From NCBI GenBank assembly GCA_015680685.1, contig MNCI01001365.1:225153-266621 (forward strand): a stretch of 41,469 nt of DNA, in the 5' to 3' direction. Each line of letters starts with the position of its first letter. Within the stretch, counting starts at the first letter, position 1. The stretch is from Gnetum montanum. Lineage: Eukaryota; Streptophyta; Gnetopsida; Gnetales; Gnetaceae. Positions 21,530-31,931 of the stretch are shown here, in pieces. A program made the translations under genes and the position numbers. The notes under the pieces were generated by a model. It saw only the letters and a program-made list of their open reading frames with translations, did not search any database and had not been told where the DNA came from.

Positions 21530-22990
21530 ATGCTAAAAAATTCAAAAGAAGTTAAAGGAAAGAAGCTTATTGGTGGAGGAAGGTGGCCTCCAAAAGGCTT
21601 CTATTTTACTACAGCTTTGGAAGATGCTATACTAGACACTCTTGCTAACTGTAGCTATCTTCTTGAACACTTTATTGATTCTGCGGCTAATAAAAAAGAT
21701 GAGGTTAGGCAACTAAATTATATTTTACATTGGTTTGCTTATTATAGTAAGAATCTTAATCAAATAGAATCAAAAGTTGATGAAATTATGGATCATATGA
21801 ATACATATGATAGTATCATTAGAACTAGTAAAAAATCAAAAAAAAAAAGAGAATTTTTAAAAGAAGTGATGGTAGTTGAAAATTAGCTGCAATTCATATG
21901 GTTCCCACAAAGAAATGGTCTACTCCTACCATAGTCCCTTAGCACACTTTGTCCACAAAACTTGAAAGATTAAAGAAGAAAGTGGATAGACTAAAGAAAG
22001 CAAAGGAAGGAAAAAAGCCTAGAGATAAAGATAGTAGTAGAAATAGTAGTGAAGAAAGTAGTCATCAATCAACTCATCAAGGATAAGTTATGATGGCCTA
22101 TCCAGGGCATTTGCAATGGCAACCACTGTTCTATAGTGCCTATTACAATTTGTCAGATCATTTGGTGCCCATCTTGGACATTGACTATGTTCTGCCTCAA
22201 GATGTATTGCATATCATTCACAATTTGATTGAGCACCTTAGAATCATGGCAAATTCCTTCAGGGATAACCAAAAAAAATCATTACTTTGGGAATGTCATG
22301 CACAACTAGAAAAATTTGCTATTGGTGGCAGAATTTAGACCAAGCTTCTAAAGATCAAGTGTTAATAGTAGTTACCAAGGTTTGTTTGTTATTCTTTTGA
22401 TTGAATTCACTATTGAAGTTTCTCAAGGTTTAAGAACTCAAGATAAACTATTATTAAGTTAGAGGAAGTTATATAAATTAGAAGAATTTGAATAGTATAG
22501 TGCTGAATATGCCAAGCATATTTACCGATTAGCATTGCATTTTGATCCACTCACAAATTATCTTTACTTGCAATCTTTGCCAAGTAAATTGGATCAGTTA
22601 GTCTTACATAATGCTCTTATATCGAATATTAATTTTTCTACCACCTATTTTGTTAATGTTTTTCATATGATGAGACTTGAACTTCAGAAAGCATGTTATA
22701 ATATCAGTCTTCATAAAATCATGCCCTCTGCTACTGCATGTCACAACATTGATGGTGTATTTGGTTCTATTAGAGAACTTCTTCATAAGAAGAAATCAAA
22801 GAGGCAAACTTCCAGGTGATATCATCAACCACAACATTAGCACCATGCCTTTCCTATCAAAAGGAAGCCCAAAAGGTTCCAACGTCACACCTTCATCAAA
22901 TGAAGATAAGGTAACAAAAAGATGGTTTGTTGTTATAATTGTAAGGAATGAGGTCATTATGCTTATGAATGCCCCTGAAAGAATAAGACA
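21530..22990 (+). pseudogene. Pararetrovirus coat-protein region with CCHC zinc knuckle, broken
   Basis: Open pieces at 21530-21886 (Lys-rich, coiled-coil), 22090-22338 and 22535-22819 lie between the movement protein and the protease, where the coat protein belongs. A canonical zinc knuckle C-x2-C-x4-H-x4-C is present at 22931-22972, with a TGA stop inside it (second residue before the His). The coat protein would encapsidate the viral DNA, with the knuckle binding nucleic acid. Stops between the pieces rule out a full product. Confidence 0.7.
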
Positions 22991-23165
22991 TCAAAAAAAT
23001 CAAAGAATTCTATCAAGTTTATGGGAATGAATGGAAACCCATAGAAACCACTAAAGAGTTCAAAGAATGTCTCCAGAAAGATGAGAAGATTTATTGTCTA
23101 CAATTCTCTGATGAAGAAGATGATAATGGTTTAGATGAAGCATCTAGATAAAGTATTAAAAAAAT

Positions 23166-23606
23166 TTGGTAGAAATAAAAATGGTCAAATTTGTTGAAGA
23201 TCAGGATTCAAAAGCTCTTGAAGAATTAGCTTATTTCATGAATAAAGAAGATGAAGAGCTCAAGTCTACCTCAAATAATGCTTCAACATCTACTAGTTAT
23301 AGCTTCATCAATCCTTTTGCTGCTGTTGACAAACAAGCTTCTCCAAGTTACATTCAAGAGGCAGATAATGAAGCCACTCTCAGAGATGAGGCATTTTGTT
23401 CAGAACACTTGGCTTTATTATCCAACAAAGATGCTTCTAACACTAATGACAATTTACTGTATTTTGTTACACCCATATTATCAAAGGGACAACCAAAATT
23501 TAAAATTACACCTTATGAAAAGCCTAATGCAAATTTTAAAGCATTTCAGCTAGAACATCCTCCTAATACAAATTCATCAAAACTACCAAAGCATATTATG
23601 TACTAG
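23166..23606 (+). pseudogene. Pararetrovirus linker between coat protein and protease
   Basis: A 146-codon open stretch rich in Glu, Asp, Ser, Thr and Asn. It probably starts internally, since an acidic frame is visible from about 23090. There is no domain. Acidic, low-complexity linkers are common between the CCHC knuckle and the protease in this family. Confidence 0.5.
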
Positions 23607-23633
23607 ATCAAGAAGACAGTTTCAACAATCCAT

Positions 23634-24026
23634 GTGTTGCTAATTCCATTAAAAATTGTTGTTGATGGCAAGGAAAAATGGAGAAAGTTTACTACCTTCA
23701 TTAACATAGGCTCGACTCTAAATTTTGCTCATGCTGAAGTGATCAAAAATTGGGTACAATCATCCAAGCCTTTTAAGATCGAAACCATGAATGGTGTAAG
23801 ATATTTAAGTCAATTCACATTAGAAGTGCTTTTAAAGTTAGAAGACACAATAATGGGAGAAACCAACTTTTTTCAAATTAGTAACAGCGGCTACCATGTT
23901 GGTGTAGGTGAAAATTTCATAGATTTAGTTGCTTCATACATGATTAACAAAGAATTAATTGTGATTTCTACAGATGGTAAAAAGGTTGCAGTGCCAAGAG
24001 TTCTAGTTCAGCTCTATAAACCATAA
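23634..24026 (+). pseudogene. Pararetrovirus aspartic protease, active-site Asp lost
   Basis: A 130-codon open stretch with the retropepsin-like start 'TTFINIGSTLNF', where the family has D-[ST]-G: the catalytic Asp is Asn, and the next residue is changed too. The fold can be followed to about 24020. The enzyme would process the viral polyprotein. Although this stretch is open, the product would be inactive. Confidence 0.75.
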
Positions 24027-24140
24027 TTTAAGCAAACCAGGCAATTGCACTATGAAGAGATGAATCCAAGTTTATAGACCATTATGAAGGATGCTATTCT
24101 TGAAGATTGAAAATGGTAGAAATATCCGAAGACTCAGAAA

Positions 24141-24786
24141 TTGTTAAAATTTCAGGGAAAATTAAGTATCGCTAATATCAATCAAGTCACTTCTAAATTG
24201 CAAGCTTGTTGTTGTGAACATCCATTGGAATTTTGGTCCAAGGACAATCTAGTAGCCTATATCCCAATGCTACATCCAATTCTAGTTCAGAGCAAGCCAA
24301 TTCCCATGAGGAAGATCGATGAAGACAAAGTATTGACCCAGGTAGCTAAATTTCAGAAGAAAGGCCTCATTCAACCCTCGAACTCCAGTTATGCTTGTGC
24401 ATGCTTTATTATTTGCAACCACGCTGAGATCAAATGTGGTAAGGCTTGCATGGTTATTAATTGCATTCCTTTGAATGTTGTAACCATTGATATTAAGTGG
24501 CCTCTCCCAAATAAAGAAGAATTTATCCAAAGAGTTGTTGCTAAAGATATTTTTGACAAATTTGACTGTACATCTGGCTATCACTAGATTAAAATTGCAA
24601 AAGTTGATATCCACAAGATTACATTTAGTATGATCGATGGCCTTTACAAATGGTTGGTGATGCCATTCAAATGATTTCCTAGTTTTCTCTGATAATATTC
24701 TTGATCATCAAGATCACCTACTTTAATTTGCTAATCTTTGTAAAATCCATGGTATTGGATTATCTTCTAATCCAAAGAAGTTCTAG
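24141..24786 (+). pseudogene. Pararetrovirus reverse transcriptase, catalytic part deleted
   Basis: An open stretch (24141-24587) carries the caulimovirid RT start: 'PLEFWSKDN', the 'MVIN..PLN' block and motif A with its Asp (FDCTSGYH, about 24560-24583). The reading continues past a TAG to 'LVMPF' (about 24654-24668). It then jumps directly to sequence typical of the region after the YxDD box ('FSDNILDHQDHL', about 24685-24720), so roughly 60-70 codons including YxDD are missing. RNase H is absent. The viral match fades at about 24780, where chromovirus RT resumes. Confidence 0.8.
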
Positions 24787-25939
24787 GTGTGTCAAATTCT
24801 AATCTAAATTTTATTATGATTTTAAGCTTCAGAATAAGTAAACCATGAAGAATATATACCTAGTACTCTTGGTTTTAGAATTATGTGATCAACTAGTAGG
24901 GGCTTAAGTTTTCTCTTGGCTTGACTTTTGCCAAGGTTACTATTAGGTGTGGATTGGAATAAGGAATGAGGAGACAACATCACACTCATTCATTATGACT
25001 CATAAAAGTAAAGAATCATGTCTTTTTGGATTACATAACACTTCTGCCATCTTTTTCATCCTCATAAATGATGTGTTTTTTCCACACCTTGATAAGTTCA
25101 TGACAGTATATCTTAATCAAATCCTTATGTACTCTCACTTTATGAAGGAACATCTTTAGCACTTGGAACTAGGATTCTCTAAATTGTAAAAACATAAGTT
25201 TTATATCAAGCAAGATAAGTATGATTTTGGAAAGATAGAGTAAATTTCTTGATCCCCATCATTCATGGAGATATGGTGAAGCCAGATCCATAGAAGGTTG
25301 ATGCTATTTCCATATGGCCTAATCCAAAAAACATGCATGAATTATGTGAATTCTAGGGGTTTGATAGTTATTATAGAAAGTTTGTTTTTGGATTCTTTTA
25401 AATCACAGTAATCTTGACTAAGTTATAGAAGAAGGATATCCCTTGGGAATGTAGTGATAAGTACCATGAAGCTTTTAACAAGATTGTAATAGTCCTTACA
25501 ACCCAACCCATGTTGGATCTTCTTGACTTCTCAAAGTCATTTGAAGTTCATACTAATGCTATAGATGAGGTAATTGGAGGATTACTCTGTGAAAACAATC
25601 ATTTGGTAACTTTTTAGTTAAAGAAGCTAAACCTAATAAAATAGCTGTGGCTAGTTCATGAAAAGAGGACATTTGCCATTATGCATTATCTTCACACATG
25701 GCAACACTACATCCTAGGTGGTCTTGTGGTAGTCAAAATAGATAACACTACCACAAGATACCTTCTTATTCAATCTAAGTTGAAGCTAAAATAAACTAGG
25801 TGTTTGAGTTTGCTATAAGAGTTCAATCTTCTATTTATCTATTGACTAAGTAGAGAGAATGTGGTGTTAGATAAGTTGAGTTGATGTTCTTAGGTATGTT
25901 CAATGGAGGCTATGGGTTAGCTCAATAGCTCTTGGATGG
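24787..25939 (+). pseudogene. pol: Second chromovirus RT and RNase H, continuing after the viral insertion
   Basis: Reading resumes at YYDFKLQNK (family: 'CvDYraLNK') and passes through 'ELCDQLVGA', 'GYY.VWIG' and the 25001-25159 stretch to the catalytic box. There YLDD is YLNQ (25109-25120), so both Asp residues are lost. RNase H follows: 'FEVHTNAIDEVIGG' (25540 onward, first catalytic Asp now Asn), 'HYLHTWQHYILGG' and 'KIDNTTT'. It ends with the linker motif 'NVVLDKLS' (family: 'NvvADALSR') near 25860. TE2 inserted at 25939 and cut off integrase. In-frame stops are mostly TAG/TAA at Gln-like positions. Confidence 0.82.
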
Positions 25940-26801
25940 TGATGAGCTGCGAGGTACCCCTACACTCAACCATATGAATACAAGTGTTCACACATGATCC
26001 GATCAAACTCCGTGGACAGGCTAGTTGTGGTATCTAGATAGTTACACGTTGATCGCAGTTCGCTGTCTTCCCACTTGGACTAGTATTTGCTTTTTCACGT
26101 ATGGTTTAGTCCAGAGTGAGGCATATGATGTGATCCTAAATTAGTGCTACTCCTAGAGACAATGGAAAATAATCTTGATTAAACTAATGAGTAATAGGAA
26201 ATGAAGTCTAAGCTAACCTAAGTGTGATGAGCACCCATTCCTTAATCATTCATACACATCTTGGACCTCGTGCATGACTACTACTGGGATTACCAAGCGT
26301 AGATCCTAGGTATGCCACTGGGTTACCAAGTAGTCACACTTAAATGCTCGTGATTAAGTTGTACTCATTCTGCATTTAACAATAGGAATAGTAAATGATG
26401 ATAAAGAAATATTAACTAAGAAAACAATAAATAATAATAACTATTAAACAATTAAAACTAAGTGAATGTTGCAATGATGAAGTAATCTTCATCTTTATTT
26501 CTAGTCATGTGTGTGTCCAGGTACGTCACACTCGAATTACAAGCATCACACTGCGGGCATGCACTGGGAAAATATTCTAACTCCTATGGAAACAAAATGC
26601 AAGGGCTTTGCTACAAATACTACCTAAGATACCTAGGTGTGGTGGAGGGCCACTTATTTATAGGCTAAAACAAGCTCTATGTAAATGGGGCCACATTGAC
26701 ACATGGAGGGATGCGTCGATGGGACCGCATTGATGCAGTCGCATATACGAGGCCCCGTATATGTGGCCTAGTCAACGCATCGATTGCTTACCGCTTCCTC
26801 G
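25940..26801 (-). repeat. TE2 3' LTR
   Basis: Ends (minus) at 25940 with the family terminus. Its start near 26801 is blurred: a 28-base copy of sequence from upstream of the purine tract lies between the LTR and the tract. It has a TATA box (minus, about 26653-26662) and a U3 of GATGCGTCGATGG-type words. It lacks about 15 bases ('aaaggtgttgtacaa') present in the 5' LTR. Confidence 0.85.
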
Positions 26802-26829
26802 AGTCAAAGAAAGTGAGGAACAACTCATA

Positions 26830-26842
26830 TACCCCCATGACT
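26830..26842 (-). other. TE2 polypurine-tract region
   Basis: On the minus strand 'agtcatgggggta', identical to element A. Here it is followed by an extra 28 bases before the LTR instead of joining it directly, so the copy arose from an unusual reverse-transcription product. Confidence 0.6.
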
Positions 26843-27249
26843 GAATAACAACTCGTCCTTAAGTCAAAGAAAGTGAGGAACAAGATAAATTGAATACACA
26901 GTGGATAGGTATGGGATTATTGATTGACTAGAAATTTATTTATGTCGTAGTGGAGAATTAAATAAAATTTGGACACAGACACAAAAGACAAAACTTGCGG
27001 AACTCATGGGATTCCCGATAGTGGTGGATCCTCCATGGGTACGTTTCCTTTGTCCTGTGCATTAGGCTTCTAAGATTGGTACCATTGAAGAAGCACCTAA
27101 CATTTCTCCTCTTCTATTTGAGGATTATGAGCCATCTATGCTGATGTTCCAATGTTTGATGGAGTTAGCACTTTTCATGGACATAGCAGCTGCAGGAACA
27201 CTTTATTGGCCTTGACATGCCATGCTGCAAATACCCGTCATTCCTCTTC

Positions 27250-27440
27250 ATAGGCTTGAGCCCTGACCTCTCCTCCCTTTGCTTGGATAGATTATGCAGT
27301 AATAGGAGTTTCATGATGGATGCTGAATGATTACCTTCTACTCTGCATGTCCTACATGAGGTCCTTGGCCTCTGCCTTCCCTAGGTCATTCGATTGCACC
27401 TTGAGAAGGTTCTCCTTGTTGTCTTCTTTTAGGGGGCCAT
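27250..27440 (-). pseudogene. ORF2 stub of TE2
   Basis: The ATG at 27440 (ATGGCCCCC) aligns with the TE1 ORF2 start. A stop follows at the fourth codon in this frame, and similarity to TE1 ends near 27260, where the rest of ORF2 is deleted. TE2 therefore lost ORF2 altogether. Confidence 0.6.
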
Positions 27441-27471
27441 CTATAATCACACAAGGATCAATTGTTAGTAA
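27441..27471 (-). promoter_or_regulatory. Predicted splice acceptor with TACTAAC branch point, before TE2 ORF2
   Basis: On the minus strand TTACTAAC (27471-27464) is a perfect branch-point consensus. About 24 nt further, 'attatag' ends directly before ATG. Element A has the same arrangement at 624-653. It is the best-preserved copy of this block in the window. Confidence 0.65.
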
Positions 27472-28799
27472 GGTTATTGAAAAAAGTTCAATGATTTCAT
27501 ACCTTACTCATTGCCTTTAATAAATGTTGCATTCTTTACTTAGTGTGATTTTAGAGTTCAAAATTTTTCAAGGAAGTTGCCTTAAAAGTTTAATGTCAGA
27601 CCTGGTTTTGAGGAACTTTTGATAAAATAATGATAAAGGAAAGAATATATTTGGAAATGAAATACTCGGAGGGTATATTATGATGTGGTGATGTACAACA
27701 AGTACAAATTACAAAATTCACGCAAGTGGATCCTCCCCAAAGTAGGTTCCAACCTATATGCCCTTGCGTAACCACACCTTAAGATGTCCGTAGGCACTAG
27801 AAGGGTTAAATGTAATCTATACCGATGTAACAAAACACACACATGTTGATACCACCGTGATGAGGTATGAATTCAATGCTATACAAGACACGAGTCACAA
27901 ATACATGAATAGCGAGATGGAATGAATTGAAGAAGGGATTGTAGAGATTGGGACATGAGGTAACTAACCCAGGGCACAGTGAATCCTGCGTGTAAAGCAT
28001 GATTAAGGTGTCATTAACTTGCTGTTCCAAAATCAAGACCAATTCCATTCCTCTGATCAGTGAAATTGCATCATTTCATCTAATGATGGACAATCATAAG
28101 AGCACCATGACAGCAAGGCATACAATCACTTGGCGTTTTGTGTAAGGGAGGAGTGACTTGGAATTTCTTTTCGGCATATTTTTTGTTTCGCCACTTTGGC
28201 ACACTCTTTTTTTTTGTTCTTTTGTTTTTATTTTATTTTATTGTTGGGTGCCTTTAATACTCTTACTCCCATTTTTCATTAGATCTACAAGGATCTTAGT
28301 ACAACCAAGCTGCATGATAGCACCTACAGATGTCATCGAAGAAAATCCACAAGTTCCCTTAATGTCACACCTTGGCCATTCCCTCTTAGTCCATCATTTT
28401 TTCACTCTGGGCATAATGAGAAAAAAATTACTTTAAGTTTTAATGATGTCAAGAATATCATCGTAACCAGAGTAAAACCTCTTATTAATAGAATGGTTGG
28501 GTGGATGTGATGGGCTCGCTGTTCAAATAATTAGTCACCAGAGACTGATAACATAGAACAACAACTCAACCAACGAGTCACATGAGTGTTTTATTCGTAG
28601 ATGAGATTACTTATAAAAAGATAAAAATACAAAAAGATAAAAAAATAAATTAAAAGGTGAAAAGCTGGAAAACAAAAAGTTGAAAAATTTAAGAAACAGA
28701 AAAATATTTATTAATTCTATGTTGTTAGAATGGAGGATATCCCCCATAGCTAAACGGTTGGGCATGGCTAGAATTAATAAATGGAAGGTGGGGATCCTT

Positions 28800-30285
28800 T
28801 CATGTTGAAAATAGTGGGACTTGGTCATACTTACCCCATTGGGGTTCACACACTTGATTAGAGTTGACATAGTGGGGCAAGTTATAAGATGTGGTTAATT
28901 TATAAGGAGTTGACCCACTATGGTACTTGTGACTATAAGATGGTATGCAAGGATCAACATGTCTCCCCATGTGGAAATATTCATTGGGCCCCATGGTTGT
29001 TGGAGTATTGAGTGGTGGCATTGATAAGGTAACATGAGGCGTTGGGTTCAAAGAGGAAGATGCACCACAGTGTTGGATTTGTGCTGAGTTGGCAGATGTA
29101 GTGGTTTCTAAACTGTGGTGTCCCTTTCGATGGTCACATTTAAAGAAGGAACACCTTTGATGTTGTGAAGGACCTTCACTGCTGTTGACAGTAGTAGCAC
29201 AAGTAACATTTGCGGGTTGGTGCTGTGGTGCAAAATCTTTTGGGATAGCTAGTGGTGATGTAGAAGGGGGTGAAGTATGAGAATATTGAGGTTGAGGAGA
29301 AGTGTAAGGCACATGAGGTGGTGATCTTGTTGGAGAGGACATGGGTGGATAGTACTTGGGAGAATGATAACGATGAGGTGAGGTAGAGGATGCTGATCTT
29401 GTTGGAGAAATAGCGTGTTGAACATAATAAGCATTTGTTGCTGGGACATATGAAGGGTATGGTCCAGTTGGCGGTGGCCTCCCCCACGACTGAGGTTTTT
29501 GCCACTGTGGTTGGACACAGTATTTTTGTATGAACTCTGGATGTAACATTCCTCCCCAATGCTCATGTAAATGTGAAAATATTGGACATCGACCTTTGGG
29601 GTGATCATACAAGCAAATATTACATTGATACGTATGATTGGAAGTTGAGTTCTTATCCTTATTCTCTTGAACCCTTCTTTCTAATTGTCGCGTGGTGTCC
29701 TGTCCTGTTTCTCGATTTGGCATAGTTCGTCCTATAATAATGTTGGCATATTCTCCACATCTTTTATGTACCCAGTCTGTCATCTTATTAATCTTTGCCT
29801 CAATTTCATCTAGTGATTGTAGGATTGGAAAAGATGATTCCACCTCCTTGAAGTGAGTTGATTTCTCCTCTTCATGATCATGGATCCTTGTTAAGTTGAG
29901 ATTTTCATCCTATTGAGAACCTTCAACATTCTCCCATTTAGTTATTTCCCCTTCTTCTTTTGCTATCCTCTTAATAAGCTCTTGGAGTTGATGGGTTCGT
30001 AGCTCATATAGTTAACCTTGGGCATACATCCCTAAGGTCTCCCTTATTTCATTATGGAGCCCATCTATGATATGGTACATTAGCCTCTCCTTGGAGAACC
30101 CATGGCCTAGGAAGTTGTTTAATAATGCATAAGATCTTTCTAAGGCCATGTACAAGGGTTTATGTTGTGCTTGTTTCCATTCTTGGATTTGTCTCCTCAA
30201 GGCTGACACTCTTGCATAGGTTTGATATCTTTCATTGAAAAGTTCTACCATTGTCGGCCAACGTCGAATTGATTTTGGTTTTAAC
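28800..30285 (-). pseudogene. gag: TE2 gag, C-terminal 347 codons intact, N-terminus lost in gap
   Basis: The capsid domain lies at 30285-30012 (LRRQIQEWKQAQHKPLY, GHGFSKERLMYHI) and ends in a stop at 30012; another stop lies near 29915. From 29843 to 28800 the frame is open for 347 codons. It has an amphipathic segment (SLDEIEAKINKMTDWVHKR), an atypical zinc knuckle C-x2-C-x3-H-x4-C (CNICLYDHPKGRC) followed by HLHEHW, then a Pro/Ser/Tyr/His-rich tail. The usual Gag knuckle has four residues between the second Cys and His; here there are three. Gag would form the particle. Its start is hidden by Ns. Confidence 0.85.
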
Positions 30286-31031
30286 NNNNNNNNNNNNNNN
30301 NNNNNNNNNNNNNNNNNNNNNNNNNNNNNNNNNNNNNNNNNNNNNNNNNNNNNNNNNNNNNNNNNNNNNNNNNNNNNNNNNNNNNNNNNNNNNNNNNNNN
30401 NNNNNNNNNNNNNNNNNNNNNNNNNNNNNNNNNNNNNNNNNNNNNNNNNNNNNNNNNNNNNNNNNNNNNNNNNNNNNNNNNNNNNNNNNNNNNNNNNNNN
30501 NNNNNNNNNNNNNNNNNNNNNNNNNNNNNNNNNNNNNNNNNNNNNNNNNNNNNNNNNNNNNNNNNNNNNNNNNNNNNNNNNNNNNNNNNNNNNNNNNNNN
30601 NNNNNNNNNNNNNNNNNNNNNNNNNNNNNNNNNNNNNNNNNNNNNNNNNNNNNNNNNNNNNNNNNNNNNNNNNNNNNNNNNNNNNNNNNNNNNNNNNNNN
30701 NNNNNNNNNNNNNNNNNNNNNNNNNNNNNNNNNNNNNNNNNNNNNNNNNNNNNNNNNNNNNNNNNNNNNNNNNNNNNNNNNNNNNNNNNNNNNNNNNNNN
30801 NNNNNNNNNNNNNNNNNNNNNNNNNNNNNNNNNNNNNNNNNNNNNNNNNNNNNNNNNNNNNNNNNNNNNNNNNNNNNNNNNNNNNNNNNNNNNNNNNNNN
30901 NNNNNNNNNNNNNNNNNNNNNNNNNNNNNNNNNNNNNNNNNNNNNNNNNNNNNNNNNNNNNNNNNNNNNNNNNNNNNNNNNNNNNNNNNNNNNNNNNNNN
31001 NNNNNNNNNNNNNNNNNNNNNNNNNNNNNNN
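30286..31031. other. Assembly gap (746 N)
   Basis: A run of Ns inside TE2. By comparison with TE1 the missing part should hold the Gag N-terminus, leader, primer site and about 380 bases of the 5' LTR. The TE1 equivalent is about 1.25 kb, so either the gap is undersized by about 0.5 kb or TE2 has a deletion there. Confidence 0.95.
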
Positions 31032-31520
31032 GGTTACCAAGTAGTCACACTTAAATGCTCGTGATTAAGTCGTATTCATTCCGCATTTAACAACAAGAAT
31101 AGTAAATGATGATAAAGAAATATTAACTAAGAAAACAATAAATAAAAATAATAATTAAAACTAAGTGAATGTTGCAATGATGAAGTAATCTTGATCTTTA
31201 TTTCTGGTCATGTGTGTGTCCAAGTACATCACACTCGAATAAAGGTGTTGTACAATTACAAGCATCACACTGCGGGCATGCATTAGGAAAATATTCTAAC
31301 TTCTACAAAAACAAAATGTAAGGGCTTCGCTACAAATACTACCTAAGATACCTAGGTGTGGTGAAGGGCCACTTATTTATAGGCTAAAACAGGCTCTGTG
31401 TAAATGGGGCCACGTCGATGCATGGAGGGATGCATCGATGGGGCCGCGTCGATGTGGCCATGTATATGGGGCCTCGTATACATAGCCTAGTTGACGCATT
31501 GACTACTTACTGGTTCATCA
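31032..31520 (-). repeat. TE2 5' LTR, first part only
   Basis: On the minus strand it starts TGATGAACCAG at 31520 and runs into the gap. U3 carries CATCGATG (31433-31440), two further CGTCGATG words and a 'gtatac/tatatggggcc' stretch upstream of a TATA box (minus, about 31374-31382). It aligns with 26321-26801. Confidence 0.9.
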
Positions 31521-31569
31521 GATGGTGAATGATCATGAGCTATCAAAGAGAATCATGAATGGTTTGTGT

Positions 31570-31920
31570 TACAATTAGCATGCTTAGAAGTGATCAACCA
31601 ACTAATGCACACTAAATTTAAGGTAATTGGAAGTTAGTAGATAAACCAAAAGGAAAGAAGGTAATTGATTGTACAAAACTAAATTCAATGAAAAATGAAA
31701 AATCATCAAACACAAAGAAATGATTATGGCTAGAGGCTTTAAACAAAAGAAAAATATTAACTATGAGAAAATATTTTCTCTAGTAGTAAGATTTAAAATA
31801 ATCAAATTCATCCATTTCAAAACTGCACATCATGGTCTCAAACTCCACCAAATGGATGTGAACTCAACCTTCATTAATGATAATATAGAAGAAGAAATCT
31901 ATGTTAACATCATTTTCTCC
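31570..31920 (+). pseudogene. pol: Ty1/copia reverse transcriptase fragment
   Basis: 'NWKLVDKPKGKKVID' (about 31627-31671) matches the 'W.LVdlPkgkk.I' block before copia RT. After a frameshift near 31710 the reading 'ARGFKQKKNINYEKIFS' and 'LHQMDVNSTFINDNIEEEIY' (31724-31900) is typical copia RT motif A, with the MDV Asp present. The rest of RT and all other copia domains are missing. Confidence 0.85.
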
Positions 31921-31931
31921 AAGACTAGGAT

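Larger units (their letters stand above)
18541..24786 (+). mobile_element. Endogenous pararetrovirus (Caulimoviridae-type) copy, degenerate
   Basis: In order on the plus strand: non-coding/3' sequence, a promoter TATA, a tRNA-Met primer site, an N-terminal region, a movement-protein domain, a coat-protein region with CCHC knuckle, an aspartic protease and the first part of RT. This order is the Caulimoviridae one, and no integrase is present. The copy is broken by many stops and frameshifts, its protease active site is mutated, the RT catalytic box is deleted and RNase H is absent. It interrupts the RT of a chromovirus (18540/24787). No target duplication is expected, since these viruses integrate through host repair. 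The subgroup cannot be fixed by eye; the long run of domains in one series suggests a petuvirus- or florendovirus-like plan. Confidence 0.85.
25940..31520 (-). mobile_element. TE2: TE1-related non-autonomous LTR element, deleted and gapped
   Basis: Flanked by a perfect 5-bp target duplication GATGG (25935-25939 and 31521-31525). On the minus strand: 5' LTR (31520 into the gap), gag (from the gap to 28800), spacer, ORF2 stub (27440-27250), purine tract (26842-26830) and 3' LTR (26801-25940). Compared with TE1 it has lost about 2.1 kb of ORF2 (junction near 27260, equivalent to TE1 4115-6230). It has also lost about 0.6-0.7 kb of the spacer that contains the GATATC/TATA module. No pol. An assembly gap hides the primer site and the Gag N-terminus. 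Confidence 0.9.

Noticed and set aside
24282-24614. Minus-strand 110-codon frame
   Set aside because: Antisense to the pararetrovirus RT, which is well supported by motif order on the plus strand.
30012-31054. Three long open frames (267-342 codons) across 30012-31054
   Set aside because: They consist mainly of the N gap; only the Gag capsid part at 30012-30285 (minus) is real.
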